This document shows, piece after piece, positions 8,292 to 17,256 of a DNA stretch of 64,000 nucleotides. Where the stretch lies: assembly GCA_021531755.1 (NCBI GenBank), contig JADYUK010000016.1:1-64000 (forward strand). The letters are read 5' to 3'. The translations under genes were made by a program, and so were the position numbers. The notes below the pieces were generated by a model. It was given only the letters and a program-made list of their open reading frames with translations, made no database searches and was not told where the DNA came from. The DNA comes from Hoylesella loescheii (lineage in GTDB: Bacteria > Bacteroidota > Bacteroidia > Bacteroidales > Bacteroidaceae). The number at the start of each line of letters is the position of its first letter. The first letter of the stretch is position 1.

Positions 8292-9815
8292 ATGACCATG
8301 ACAAGAAGAATATCAGCCATACTCCCCATCTTATGCCTGACGATGACGACAGCGGCACAGACGCTCAGCCTCGACAGCTGCCGCAGCATGGCCGTCGGCA
8401 ACAACCGCCAGCTCGCGGCGACAAGGATGCAGGGAGACATAGCGCTGAACCTCAAGAAGGCGGCGAGGACAAAATATCTGCCCCATGTGACAGCCATCGG
8501 AGGCTATGAGCTGACAAGCCGGCGGATATCCATACTGAGCAAGGCACAGCAGGGCATGCTCAACTCCATCGGCACGACAATTGCAGGAGGCATGTCAGGA
8601 AGCATGGCCGACTGCCTGACAGAGTTTGTCACACAGGGCATCATAACGCCCGAGGCAGCGATGAAGATGCAGCAGACTCTCGGACAACAGGCAGGCAGTC
8701 TGGCCGAGGCTGGCAACCAGTATGGGCAGGCAATAACAGAGGCGTTCAAGACCGATACGAGACAGATATTCGCAGGCTCGGTCATAGTGACACAGCCACT
8801 CTATATGGGCGGCGCGCTGACGGCCGCCAACCGCATGGCTGACATAGGCGAGCGCATGGCCGCTGACAATATCGAGAAGATGACCGAGGATATAATCTAC
8901 GAGACCGACCACAACTACTGGCTCGTCGTCTCGCTGAGCCACAAGCTGAGACTGGCAAGGAGCTTCAACAAACTTGTCGGCAGACTCGACTCGGATGTCA
9001 GGAAGATGATTAAGGAAGGCGTGGCGACAAAGGCCGACGGACTGAAAGTGGCGGTCAGGCTGAACGAGAGCGAGATGGCTGTTACAAAGGCAGAGAACGG
9101 ACTCGCACTGGCAAAGATGCTCCTGTGCCAGATGTGCGGGATGCCTCTCGACAGCAATATAACCCTCGCCGACGAGAACAGCGACGACATCACCGCCACT
9201 CTGAGACAAGAGGAGCTTGGGAATGAGACTACGGACCACCTGCCCGACGACCGGACAGCAATAGAGGGAAGAGCCGAGACAAGACTGCTCACTGGCACAG
9301 TAGACCTCGCACGGGCAGCGACAAAGATGGCCCGCGCAGCAAACCTGCCACAGGCAATGGTGACAGGAGGATACATCGTCACCAACCCAAACCTCTACGA
9401 CAGTTTCCACAGAAGCTTCGCGGGGATGTGGAACATTGGCCTCATGGTGCGTGTGCCGGTATGGAACTGGATGGAGGGCGCCTACCGCATACGCGCGGCG
9501 AAGGCGGCCACAACAATGGCAGAATATGAGCTGACCGACGCCAAGGAGAAGATGGAGCTGCAGATAAACCAGCAGAGATTCAAGGTGAAAGAGGCTAACA
9601 GAAAACTCGCCATGGCAGAGAAGAACATCAAGAGCGCAGAGGAGAACCTCAGATGTGCCAACATCGGATTCAAGGAGGGTGTCATAAGCTCGACCGATGT
9701 CTTAGGGGCACAGACCGCATGGTATGAGGCCCAGAGCCAGAAGATTGACGCAGAGGTGGAGGCACGCATGAGCCATCTCGGACTGAGGAAGGCTCTCGGA
9801 GTAATAGGAAAGTAG
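8292..9815 (+). CDS. TolC-family outer membrane efflux protein
   Basis: Outer-membrane channel of a tripartite exporter. From the chosen start the protein has 507 residues and opens with a signal peptide (TRRISAILPILCLTMTTAAQ). Two repeats of long helices rich in Ala, Glu and Lys, with LSLDSCRSMAVGNNRQLAA at the N-terminus, are typical of the OEP fold. An ATG six bases later is an equal alternative. The frame opens upstream at 8226, but those residues are hydrophilic and would precede the signal peptide. It is the first of four consecutive genes with the membrane-fusion protein and two ABC-2 permeases. Confidence 0.9.
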   Translation: MTMTRRISAILPILCLTMTTAAQTLSLDSCRSMAVGNNRQLAATRMQGDIALNLKKAARTKYLPHVTAIGGYELTSRRISILSKAQQGMLNSIGTTIAGGMSGSMADCLTEFVTQGIITPEAAMKMQQTLGQQAGSLAEAGNQYGQAITEAFKTDTRQIFAGSVIVTQPLYMGGALTAANRMADIGERMAADNIEKMTEDIIYETDHNYWLVVSLSHKLRLARSFNKLVGRLDSDVRKMIKEGVATKADGLKVAVRLNESEMAVTKAENGLALAKMLLCQMCGMPLDSNITLADENSDDITATLRQEELGNETTDHLPDDRTAIEGRAETRLLTGTVDLARAATKMARAANLPQAMVTGGYIVTNPNLYDSFHRSFAGMWNIGLMVRVPVWNWMEGAYRIRAAKAATTMAEYELTDAKEKMELQINQQRFKVKEANRKLAMAEKNIKSAEENLRCANIGFKEGVISSTDVLGAQTAWYEAQSQKIDAEVEARMSHLGLRKALGVIGK

Positions 9816-9932
9816 CCACTGCCATCCCCCAGACTCTACCCCGAAACAGGGCAGAGACTGAGCGGGCAGCCACAATGAGGCACGAGAAACAGTAATATAC
9901 AAACAGACATACACCATAGAACAACAGGAATA

Positions 9933-10916
9933 ATGAACGAGAAAGAGCAAAACCACAGCATAATCCTCGGAGTGATAGCCTTCACGATTGTCGTGATAGT
10001 TGTCGGAGTGATAGGCTACCTCACCATAGGGACTGCCAAGGAGGAGATACAGGGAGAGATAGAGGTAGAGGAGTACCGTGTGTCGAGCAAAGTGCCGGGG
10101 CGCATACTGGAGATATGTGTCAAGGAAGGCGACTTCGTACATGCTGGAGACACGCTCGCCATACTCGACTGCCCCGAGGTGGAGGCAAAGAGGACTCAGG
10201 CAGCCGGGGCTGAGGACGCCGCGACAGCAATGGCCGACATGGCACAGAAAGGGGCACGCCAGGAACAGATTAGGGGTGCGTACGAGATGTGGCAACAGGC
10301 AAAGGCGGCTGCCGACGTGGCAGAGAAGAGCTACGGCAGAATACAGCGACTATACGATGAGGGTGTCGTGACAGCACAGAAACGCGACGAGCTCTATGCC
10401 ACATACAAGGCTATGGAGGCACAGGAGAAAGCAGCGAAGAGCCAATATGACATGGCTAAGAACGGAGCAAGACAAGAGGAGAAGAGAGCTGCACAGGCAC
10501 AGGTGGAGAGAGCACGCGGAGCAATGCAGGAGGTGAAGGCATACATGAACGAGACTGTCCAGACAGCACAGATGGACGGAGAGGTCAGCGAGATATTCCC
10601 AAAGGTGGGAGAGCTCGTCGGGACAGGAGCGCCGATAATGACAGTGTCGCTCATGAAGAATGTCTACGCCATATTCAATGTCAGGGAGGACAAGCTAGGC
10701 GGAATGAAGACTGGCGACACATTCACCGCTTTCTGCCCAGCATTCAACAAGGACCTGAAGCTGAAAGTCTACCACATAAAGGACCAGGGAAGCTACGCCG
10801 CCTGGAAAGCGACAAAATCGACAGGACAGTATGACCTGAAGACATTCGAGGTGCGGGCAAGACCCATAAACCCATTCGACGGACTCAGGCCTGGCATGAC
10901 CCTCGTGAAGAGATAA
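9933..10916 (+). CDS. HlyD/EmrA-type membrane fusion protein
   Basis: Periplasmic adaptor bridging inner-membrane transporter and TolC. 327 residues: one membrane anchor at about 9-31 (IILGVIAFTIVVIVVGVIGYLTI), a biotinyl-lipoyl half-motif beginning RVSSKVPGRILEICVKEGDFVHAGDTLA, a long helical hairpin rich in Ala, Gln and Lys (about 85-205), the second lipoyl half (QMDGEVSEIFPKVGELVGTGAPIMTV), and a beta-barrel domain. 117 nt downstream of the TolC gene and 50 nt upstream of the first permease, so one operon is likely. Confidence 0.92.
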   Translation: MNEKEQNHSIILGVIAFTIVVIVVGVIGYLTIGTAKEEIQGEIEVEEYRVSSKVPGRILEICVKEGDFVHAGDTLAILDCPEVEAKRTQAAGAEDAATAMADMAQKGARQEQIRGAYEMWQQAKAAADVAEKSYGRIQRLYDEGVVTAQKRDELYATYKAMEAQEKAAKSQYDMAKNGARQEEKRAAQAQVERARGAMQEVKAYMNETVQTAQMDGEVSEIFPKVGELVGTGAPIMTVSLMKNVYAIFNVREDKLGGMKTGDTFTAFCPAFNKDLKLKVYHIKDQGSYAAWKATKSTGQYDLKTFEVRARPINPFDGLRPGMTLVKR

Positions 10917-10966
10917 TACGGAAGAGGTGGAGCCTCTGTGACAGCAGACAACAGACACAGTAAGAA

Positions 10967-12127
10967 TTGAGACGGATATACGACATAATACTGCGAGAGT
11001 GTGGGAGGATAAGGCGCAACCCTGTCTTCCTGCTTTCCATGGTGGCTTTCCCCGTGATGGTCACCCTCTTCTTCACAAGCATGATGGACGAGGGACAGCC
11101 GCAGGAGATGCCTGTCGCTGTCGTCGACAATGACAACACGAGCATGACGAGAGCCATTGTGAGACAGCTCGACACATACCAGACATCGCATGTCCAGAGA
11201 CACTACGCCACAGTGGCCGAGGCAAGGCACGCCATACAGGAAGGGAAGATATTCGCTTTCCTGTACATACCCAAGGGTACCACTCACGATGTGCTCTCAC
11301 AACGGCGCCCCACAATATCATATTACTACTCAAGCACATCGCTGACAGCGGGCGCTCTGTCCTACCGTGACATGAAGACCGCCACCACACTGGCGACAGC
11401 AGCGGTAGGGAAGGCAACGCTGACAGCAAGGGGGATGACAGAAAGACAAGCAATGACATTCCTGCAGCCTGTGACGCTTGATGTCCATCTGCTGAACAAT
11501 CCCTGCACGAATTACAGCATATACCTCTCGACAATCCTCATACCCGCATGTATAATGCTCTTCATCATGCTGCTGACGACCTACACCCTGGGGGCTGAGC
11601 TGAAAGAGGGGACAGGACGGGAGCTTATGGAGAAGGCCGGGGGGAATATTTTCATAGCCTTAGCGGGGAAACTGCTGCCACAGACACTTCTGTTCCTCGC
11701 CCTGATGCTCGGCCACGAACTATACCTATTCTCGGTGCTGGGATTCGACCATGCTGGAGGCCTCGGCTGGATTATCACGGCAGGAGTGCTCGCTGTGCTC
11801 GCGGGAGAGGGATTCGGCATAGCCATCTTCGCGCTCATACCTTCCATGCGCATGTCCATGAGTGTCTGCTCGCTGTGGAGCGTGCTGAGCTTCTCGATGG
11901 TCGGCGCGGCCTACCCCGCATTCGCCATGGGTCCTATACTTGAGGCCATAGCCTGGCTCTTCCCGCTGAGACACTACTGGCTCGTATACTCGCTGAATGT
12001 CTTCAACGGATACTCAATAGCCGAGTCATGGCCACACGTGGCCCTGCTGATACTGATATCAATCCTGCCCCTGCTCATGGCCGGGAGACTGAGGAGGATG
12101 ATTACAAGCGGAGTATACATTGAATAG
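10967..12127 (+). CDS. ABC-2 type transporter permease (first of two)
   Basis: 386-residue inner-membrane protein of the ABC-2/YhgE-DrrB type. One N-terminal membrane helix (FLLSMVAFPVMVTLFFTSMM) is followed by a large periplasmic domain with VAVVDNDNTSMTRAIVRQL, then about five C-terminal helices (from about residue 185). The start appears to be TTG at 10967, because the next ATG falls inside the first membrane helix. Paired with a second permease 81 nt downstream, as in ybhS/ybhR, but no nucleotide-binding subunit is encoded in the run. Confidence 0.88.
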   Translation: MRRIYDIILRECGRIRRNPVFLLSMVAFPVMVTLFFTSMMDEGQPQEMPVAVVDNDNTSMTRAIVRQLDTYQTSHVQRHYATVAEARHAIQEGKIFAFLYIPKGTTHDVLSQRRPTISYYYSSTSLTAGALSYRDMKTATTLATAAVGKATLTARGMTERQAMTFLQPVTLDVHLLNNPCTNYSIYLSTILIPACIMLFIMLLTTYTLGAELKEGTGRELMEKAGGNIFIALAGKLLPQTLLFLALMLGHELYLFSVLGFDHAGGLGWIITAGVLAVLAGEGFGIAIFALIPSMRMSMSVCSLWSVLSFSMVGAAYPAFAMGPILEAIAWLFPLRHYWLVYSLNVFNGYSIAESWPHVALLILISILPLLMAGRLRRMITSGVYIE

Positions 12128-12208
12128 AATCCTGGCAGGAACAACGGCGCCACGGCACAGCATGGCCTCGACACCACTGGGCGCCCCCCACACAACAATA
12201 CAGAGAAG

Positions 12209-13399
12209 ATGACAACCACCCACATGAGAGACATACTGGACATATGGCTGGGCGAGATACGCCACATCCTACACGACGAGGGGCTGATGCTATTCCTCAT
12301 CGTGCTGCCACTGGCATATCCCATCGCCTACTCATGGATGTACACGAACGAGGTGGTCAGGGAGGTGCCTGTCGTGGTGGTTGACAGGAGCAAGAGCCAT
12401 GACAGCAGAGAGTTCATACGCATGTATGACGCATCGCCCAATACTCACGTGGCATACCATGCAGACAACCTCGACGAGGCACGGAACATCATCGGACAGC
12501 AGAAAGCCTATGGCGCGCTATACTTCCCTGAAGACTACTCACGCCGCATAAACCGTAATGAGCAGGCTACCGTGGGGCTATACTGCGACATGTCGATGAT
12601 GCTGGTCTATAAGAACGTGTACCAGACGGCTGTCACTGTCAGCGGACTGACGGGCACAAGGATACAGAGACAGCTGCTCTGTGGCACTACAGAACGTGAG
12701 GCCATCATACAGACAGAGCCGATAAAGGTGGACGATGTGCCGATATTCAACACGACCATAGGCTATGGCAACTTCATCCTGCCCGGTGTGCTCATACTCA
12801 TCCTGCAGCAGACAATGCTCCTCGCTATAGGCATGACGGCGGGGACATGGCGCGAGAGATACGGACATATCATCCCGCCCACACTCGCCCGCTATGGCAC
12901 AGGGAAGATATTGGCCGGGCGCATGATGGCCTACGCGACTCTCTATGATGTCCTTGCGGCCTATATACTGCTTGTCGTACCGAGGATGTTCGGCTTTGTG
13001 AGCCTTGTCCACGGATGGGACATGATAGTGCTGTGCACGTCGTTCCTCATGGCGGTGTTCTTCTTCGCCCAGGCAGTCATGAGCCTTGTGCGGCGCAGGG
13101 AGGATGTGCTGATGTTCGTCGTCTTCACGTCAGTTATATTCCTCTTCATCTCTGGCGTGTCATGGCCCTCAAGCAATATACCCGCGGTATGGCGCTATAT
13201 CGCCTCGATATTCCCCTCGACATTCGCCATAAAAGGCTTCATCGCCATGAATTCAATGGGGGCGAGACTGACAGATATAATGCCCTATATCATCGGGCTA
13301 TGGATTCAGACTCTCTGCTATCTCCTCGCCGCCATAGCCATATACCGCCACGACAGGCAGAAAGACAAGGCTATGAACAACACTGAAGAGAGGGGATGA
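12209..13399 (+). CDS. ABC-2 type transporter permease (second of two)
   Basis: 396 residues with the same plan as the gene before it: N-terminal helix (LMLFLIVLPLAYPIAYSWMY), periplasmic domain starting VPVVVVDRSKSHDSREFIRMYDA, then about five helices from residue 190 on, including the FVVFTSVIFLFISGVSWP segment typical of the family. Probably forms a heterodimer with the first permease and docks on the HlyD/TolC proteins. The ATPase must come from elsewhere if transport is ATP-driven. Confidence 0.9.
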   Translation: MTTTHMRDILDIWLGEIRHILHDEGLMLFLIVLPLAYPIAYSWMYTNEVVREVPVVVVDRSKSHDSREFIRMYDASPNTHVAYHADNLDEARNIIGQQKAYGALYFPEDYSRRINRNEQATVGLYCDMSMMLVYKNVYQTAVTVSGLTGTRIQRQLLCGTTEREAIIQTEPIKVDDVPIFNTTIGYGNFILPGVLILILQQTMLLAIGMTAGTWRERYGHIIPPTLARYGTGKILAGRMMAYATLYDVLAAYILLVVPRMFGFVSLVHGWDMIVLCTSFLMAVFFFAQAVMSLVRRREDVLMFVVFTSVIFLFISGVSWPSSNIPAVWRYIASIFPSTFAIKGFIAMNSMGARLTDIMPYIIGLWIQTLCYLLAAIAIYRHDRQKDKAMNNTEERG

Positions 13400-13430
13400 T
13401 GTCTGAAGCTGCAAGCACCCCGTGTCACAT

Positions 13431-13534
13431 CTCTCCGCTGACAACCCACAACACGCTCTGGCAAAAGACAAAGAAAAATCCCTCTCCGCTGACAATCCAC
13501 AAAACGCTCTGGCAAAAAAGACAAAGAAAAATCC
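13431..13534. repeat. Tandem duplication of about 51 bp
   Basis: Two adjacent copies begin CTCTCCGCTGACAA at 13431 and 13482 and run through CGCTCTGGCAAAA to AGAAAAATCCC. They differ by a few substitutions and a 2-base insertion in an A-run. Located just after the second permease. Confidence 0.75.
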
Positions 13535-13582
13535 CCAGCTGGATATTACTCCAACCGGGGATTCTCACTTTCTATTCTATCA

Positions 13583-13661
13583 TAACATCATCTCGCATGG
13601 GAGGATGCTCCGCCTTTCCATTCTAACATAGCATCATCTCGCATGGGAAGATGCTCCGCCT
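13583..13661. repeat. Direct repeat of about 32 bp downstream of hsp20
   Basis: The core CATCATCTCGCATGGGA then GATGCTCCGCCT occurs at about 13583-13614 and again at 13630-13661, with one substitution in the core. It sits between the convergent permease and hsp20 genes, where terminators would be expected. Confidence 0.6.
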
Positions 13662-13665
13662 CACA

Positions 13666-14094
13666 TCATTTAATCTCTATCATACGCTGTGTCTTCGCCT
13701 CTTCCTTTGGTGTCAGCTTAGGGATGCTGATGGTGAGGACTCCGTTCTCGACCTTGGCAGCGATATTCTCCTTGTCGACATTGTCAGGAAGAGTGTAGGC
13801 CTGCTGGTAGTTTGAGTATGAGAACTCGCGGCGCAGATAGCGCTCCTTCTTGTCCTCCTCCTTGTGCTCAAGCTTGTTCTCGATAGCCACCACGAGATTG
13901 CCATCATGGTCGATATTGACCCGGCAGAACTCTTTCTTGATACCTGGGGCAGCGATATCCATCGTGTACTCCTTCGGGCTCTCCTTCACGTTCACGGCAG
14001 GGGCTGTGGCATTGATGCGTGGCATCCACTCGTTATTGTCAAAGAAATCATCAAACAATGTTGGGAACCATGTTCTGTTCATTACTGGTAGCAT
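13666..14094 (-). CDS. Small heat shock protein, Hsp20/alpha-crystallin family
   Basis: 142-residue ATP-independent holdase that binds unfolding proteins in the cytoplasm. The alpha-crystallin domain spans about 35-135, with PAVNVKESPKEYTMDIAAPGIKKE, the A-x-x-x-n-GVL-x-I signature in AKVENGVLTISIPK, and a C-terminal tail MIEIK. A good AGGAGAT site precedes the ATG. The upstream region holds an inverted repeat (14301-14341) that could be regulatory. Confidence 0.95.
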   Translation of the reverse strand: MLPVMNRTWFPTLFDDFFDNNEWMPRINATAPAVNVKESPKEYTMDIAAPGIKKEFCRVNIDHDGNLVVAIENKLEHKEEDKKERYLRREFSYSNYQQAYTLPDNVDKENIAAKVENGVLTISIPKLTPKEEAKTQRMIEIK

Positions 14095-14449
14095 AATATA
14101 AATCTCCTATCCTTTTTATGAGGTTGGTGTCCCCGTCAGGCTTCTTCTTTACGGAATCTGTAACCGGGCGCCGTCCTCGTTGTTAATGTATGTTTGTTGT
14201 CATCGCCTCGCCCCGTGTGGGACTCGGTTTCTACTAACATAGAGACAACCGGCATGCCAATGGGAGAGGCTGCGTCACGGATGACATATTGTTAGGAAAC
14301 ATTGTCAGAAAAGTATAATTATTTTAAACATTGCTGACAATAGGTCAGGGAAAACACGAAATACGACGTGATAATCAGTAAAAACAGCCTATATCGAGCC
14401 ATATTATGAGAGGATGAGGCTGTGTTTAATGTTTTTTTACCCTTTTTGT
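14095..14449. other. Divergent region between hsp20 and kbl
   Basis: No gene is seen. ATTGTCAG at 14301-14308 and its exact complement CTGACAAT at 14334-14341 make an 8-bp inverted repeat in AT-rich sequence about 210 bp upstream of hsp20. No CIRCE element was recognised. Confidence 0.4.
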
Positions 14450-14480
14450 TTTGCAGTATCTGCCAGAAACACTATCTTTG
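14450..14480 (+). promoter_or_regulatory. Promoter of kbl-tdh
   Basis: TTTG at 14450-14453 and TATCTTTG at 14473-14480 are separated by 19 nt, a full match to the Bacteroidota consensus. The translation start at 14537 follows about 50 nt later. This also argues for the internal kbl start rather than the earlier ATG at 14414. Confidence 0.65.
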
Positions 14481-14536
14481 CAGACAACCGACAATTTTTC
14501 CACACCTATCTTAATATAATAAATACAGCCAATACC

Positions 14537-15724
14537 ATGTACAACAATTTCCGGAAACATCTTACTGAGGAGCTCGCCTCTATCAAGGAGGCTGGCCTGT
14601 ATAAGACAGAACGCCTCATCTGCTCGCCACAGAGCGCTGAGATAACCGTTGCGGGAGGGACTGTCCTTAACTTCTGCGCCAACAACTACCTTGGCCTGGC
14701 CGACCATCCTGCCCTGATAGAGGCAGCCAAGAAAGCCATGGACGAGAGAGGATATGGCATGTCGTCCGTACGCTTCATATGCGGCACACAGGACAGGCAC
14801 AAAGACCTGGAGAGAGCCATCGCCGACTTCTTCGGCACGGAGGACACCATTCTCTACGCCGCATGCTTCGATGCTAACGGCGGTGTGTTCGAGCCACTCC
14901 TGGGACCTGACGACGCTATCATATCCGACGCGCTAAACCATGCCTCGATAATTGACGGTGTGCGCCTGTGCAAGGCACAACGCTTCCGCTATGCCAACGC
15001 AGACATGGCAGACCTTGAGGAACAGCTGAAAGCCGCACAGAAATGCAGATTCCGCATCATAGTGACCGACGGCGTGTTCTCAATGGACGGCAATGTATGC
15101 CCACTCGACAGAATCTATGAGCTCGCTGAGAAATACGACGCTATGGTCATGGTCGACGAGTCCCACTCGGCAGGAGTAGTCGGCAAGACAGGAAGGGGAG
15201 TGACAGAACAGTTTGACCTCAGAGGGAAGATAGAGATTATAACAGGCACACTGGGCAAAGCCTTCGGCGGAGCAGTGGGAGGATTCACTACAGGAAAGAG
15301 GGAAATCATCGACATGCTGAGACAGAGGTCACGCCCATACCTCTTCTCCAACTCCCTCCCGCCTATGATTGTCGCCGCGGGGATAAGGATGTTCGAGATG
15401 ATGAGCGAGACAAACGAGCTGCAGGACAAGCTTCACGCCAACACTGACTACTTCCGCGAGAAGATGCTGGAAGCTGGATTCGACATCAAGCCGACACAGT
15501 CAGCCATATGCGCTGTGATGCTCTACGACGCGAAGCTGTCGCAGGTGATGGCTGCAAGACTTCAGGAGGAGGGCATCTATGTGACGGGATTCTTCTACCC
15601 TGTAGTGCCGAAAGGACAGGCACGTATACGTGTGCAGATATCTGCCGCACACGAGCGGGAGCATCTCGACAAGTGTATCGGGGCTTTCAAGAAGATAGGC
15701 CGAGAGCTGGGTGTTATAAAGTAA
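14537..15724 (+). CDS. kbl: Glycine C-acetyltransferase (2-amino-3-ketobutyrate CoA ligase)
   Basis: PLP enzyme that cleaves 2-amino-3-ketobutyrate with CoA into glycine and acetyl-CoA. 395 residues from MYNNFRKHLTEEL, close to the 398 of E. coli Kbl. It carries NFCANNYLGLADHP, the GYGMSSVRFICGTQ loop, VDESHSAGVVGKTGRG and the PLP lysine K241 in TGTLGKAFGG. An in-frame ATG at 14414 lies upstream of the promoter and is rejected. Tdh follows 79 nt later and makes the substrate from threonine. Confidence 0.95.
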   Translation: MYNNFRKHLTEELASIKEAGLYKTERLICSPQSAEITVAGGTVLNFCANNYLGLADHPALIEAAKKAMDERGYGMSSVRFICGTQDRHKDLERAIADFFGTEDTILYAACFDANGGVFEPLLGPDDAIISDALNHASIIDGVRLCKAQRFRYANADMADLEEQLKAAQKCRFRIIVTDGVFSMDGNVCPLDRIYELAEKYDAMVMVDESHSAGVVGKTGRGVTEQFDLRGKIEIITGTLGKAFGGAVGGFTTGKREIIDMLRQRSRPYLFSNSLPPMIVAAGIRMFEMMSETNELQDKLHANTDYFREKMLEAGFDIKPTQSAICAVMLYDAKLSQVMAARLQEEGIYVTGFFYPVVPKGQARIRVQISAAHEREHLDKCIGAFKKIGRELGVIK

Positions 15725-15803
15725 ATCCGAGTATTGGCAGGCTACGACTGGCAACTGACCCGTGATGCAAAAAAACAGAAAACAGAGTAAAAAAGACATC
15801 GCC

Positions 15804-16829
15804 ATGAAAGCATTAGTAAAGACAGAGCCTAAGAAAGGTATATGGATGAAGGATGTGCCGATTCCACAGACAGGTGTGAACGATGTCCTCATCAAGATAC
15901 GCAAGACTGCAATATGCGGCACAGACCTCCATATATACAAATGGGACGAATGGAGCCAGAAGACTATCAGGACGCCTATGACAATAGGCCATGAGTATGT
16001 CGGGATAGTGGCTGAGGTGGGACCCGGAGTGCAGAACATAAAGGTGGGCGACCGTGTGACAGGAGAGGGACACATAGCATGCGGACACTGCCGCAACTGC
16101 CGGCGCGGGAAACTGCACATCTGCGAGAACAGCATAAGCGTCGGTGTGAACAGGGACGGGGCTTTCGCCGAGTATCTCTGCATACCTGAGCAGAATGTCG
16201 TGAAGCTCGACAACAGGATATCTGACGATATGGCTGCCATAATGGACCCTTTCGGCAACGCCACACACACGGCACTCGCCTTCCCCATGCTCGGGGAGGA
16301 TGTGCTCATAACAGGTGCGGGGCTGATAGGCACAATGGCTACAGCGATAGCACGGTTCGCAGGAGCGAAGAATGTCATAGTGACCGATCTCAATGACTAC
16401 AGACTTGACATAGCACGCAAGATGGGTGCGACATATACCGTCAATGCCGCTAAGGGCGAGACAATAGAGGGAGCTATGAGAGAGCTGAAGATATCGGGAT
16501 TCGACGTCGGACTCGAGATGTCGGGCTCACCAGTGGCATTCCGCGATATGGTGGCGCACATGTATAACGGCTCACACATAGCACAGCTTGGCATCCTGCC
16601 ACCGACAACGACTGTCGACTGGAGCGAGATAATCTTCAAGGCCCTGACCATAAAGGGCATCTATGGCCGGCAGATGTGGGAGACATGGTATAAGATGGAG
16701 CAGATGCTGATATCAGGCCTCGACCTCTCTCCTGTCATAACACACCATTTCGCTATAGACGATTTCCAGAAAGGTTTCGATGTGATGGAGTCAGGACTCT
16801 GCGGCAAAGTCATTCTCGAATGGGAGTAG
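15804..16829 (+). CDS. tdh: L-threonine 3-dehydrogenase
   Basis: NAD-dependent zinc medium-chain dehydrogenase oxidising L-threonine to 2-amino-3-ketobutyrate, which Kbl then splits. 341 residues from [11 protein letters not shown], the same length as E. coli Tdh. Catalytic zinc residues C38 and H63-E64 are present, as are the structural-zinc loop [15 protein letters not shown] and the Rossmann segment [21 protein letters not shown]. An ATG at 15762 would add 14 Lys/Gln-rich residues and is not needed. A strong terminator follows. Confidence 0.95.
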   Translation: MKALVKTEPKKGIWMKDVPIPQTGVNDVLIKIRKTAICGTDLHIYKWDEWSQKTIRTPMTIGHEYVGIVAEVGPGVQNIKVGDRVTGEGHIACGHCRNCRRGKLHICENSISVGVNRDGAFAEYLCIPEQNVVKLDNRISDDMAAIMDPFGNATHTALAFPMLGEDVLITGAGLIGTMATAIARFAGAKNVIVTDLNDYRLDIARKMGATYTVNAAKGETIEGAMRELKISGFDVGLEMSGSPVAFRDMVAHMYNGSHIAQLGILPPTTTVDWSEIIFKALTIKGIYGRQMWETWYKMEQMLISGLDLSPVITHHFAIDDFQKGFDVMESGLCGKVILEWE

Positions 16830-16928
16830 ACAACGGGCAGAATAGCGACACATGAACAAGGGGAGGCTGCCAATTACTCATTGACATACCCCTCTCGTTC
16901 TTTATATTGCTGTCTCTCGGTAAAGAAG

Positions 16929-16975
16929 AACGCTGGCGACAACGGACGTAAGATCCATTGCTGCCAGCGTTTTTT
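16929..16975. terminator. Bidirectional terminator after tdh
   Basis: AACGCTGGC (16929-16937) pairs with GCCAGCGTT (16963-16971), followed by further Ts. A smaller GGA/TCC stem can form in the loop. On the other strand the hairpin ends in TTCTTCTTT, so it may also stop transcripts from purH. Confidence 0.7.
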
Positions 16976-17049
16976 CTCGATACATATACAGGGCATGGGA
17001 GCCTATACCCTCTACAGGGAATTGTTTGTGATTCCTGTTGAGCAGGGGG

Positions 17050-17238
17050 CTACTTATGGTTCCTGTTGGCTCTTTGCTTGCGGTACTTGGCTTTCTGCAT
17101 CGCCGAGCCAGAGCCATGGGCCCCAGTGATATACTTCTTCTTCTTGGCCTTAGTCTTTATCTTGTCGTCCTGCTTCGGACGGTCACCACCGCGGCCAAAC
17201 TTTATGCCGTTCTCCAGAATAAGGTCGAAATCGCTCAT
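17050..17238 (-). CDS. Small basic protein of unknown function
   Basis: 62 residues (MSDFDLILENGIKFGRGGDRP...), strongly lysine-rich in the middle (DDKIKTKAKKKKYITGAHG) with a KYRKQRANRNHK tail, suggesting nucleic-acid binding. It begins 18 nt after the purH-like stop on the same strand, so is probably co-transcribed. An in-frame ATG at 17250 would add four residues. No family is recognised; the composition recalls small ribosome-associated proteins, but that is a guess. Confidence 0.5.
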   Translation of the reverse strand: MSDFDLILENGIKFGRGGDRPKQDDKIKTKAKKKKYITGAHGSGSAMQKAKYRKQRANRNHK

Positions 17239-17256
17239 GGTTATAAACAATAATGA

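Noticed and set aside
8595..9410. 271-codon frame antisense to the TolC gene
   Set aside because: Composition is Cys/His/Val-rich as expected for the complement of a GC-biased gene; TolC on the other strand is certain.
15500..16393. 297-codon minus-strand frame across kbl and tdh
   Set aside because: It spans the 3' end of one secure gene, the gap and half of another; no homology is visible.
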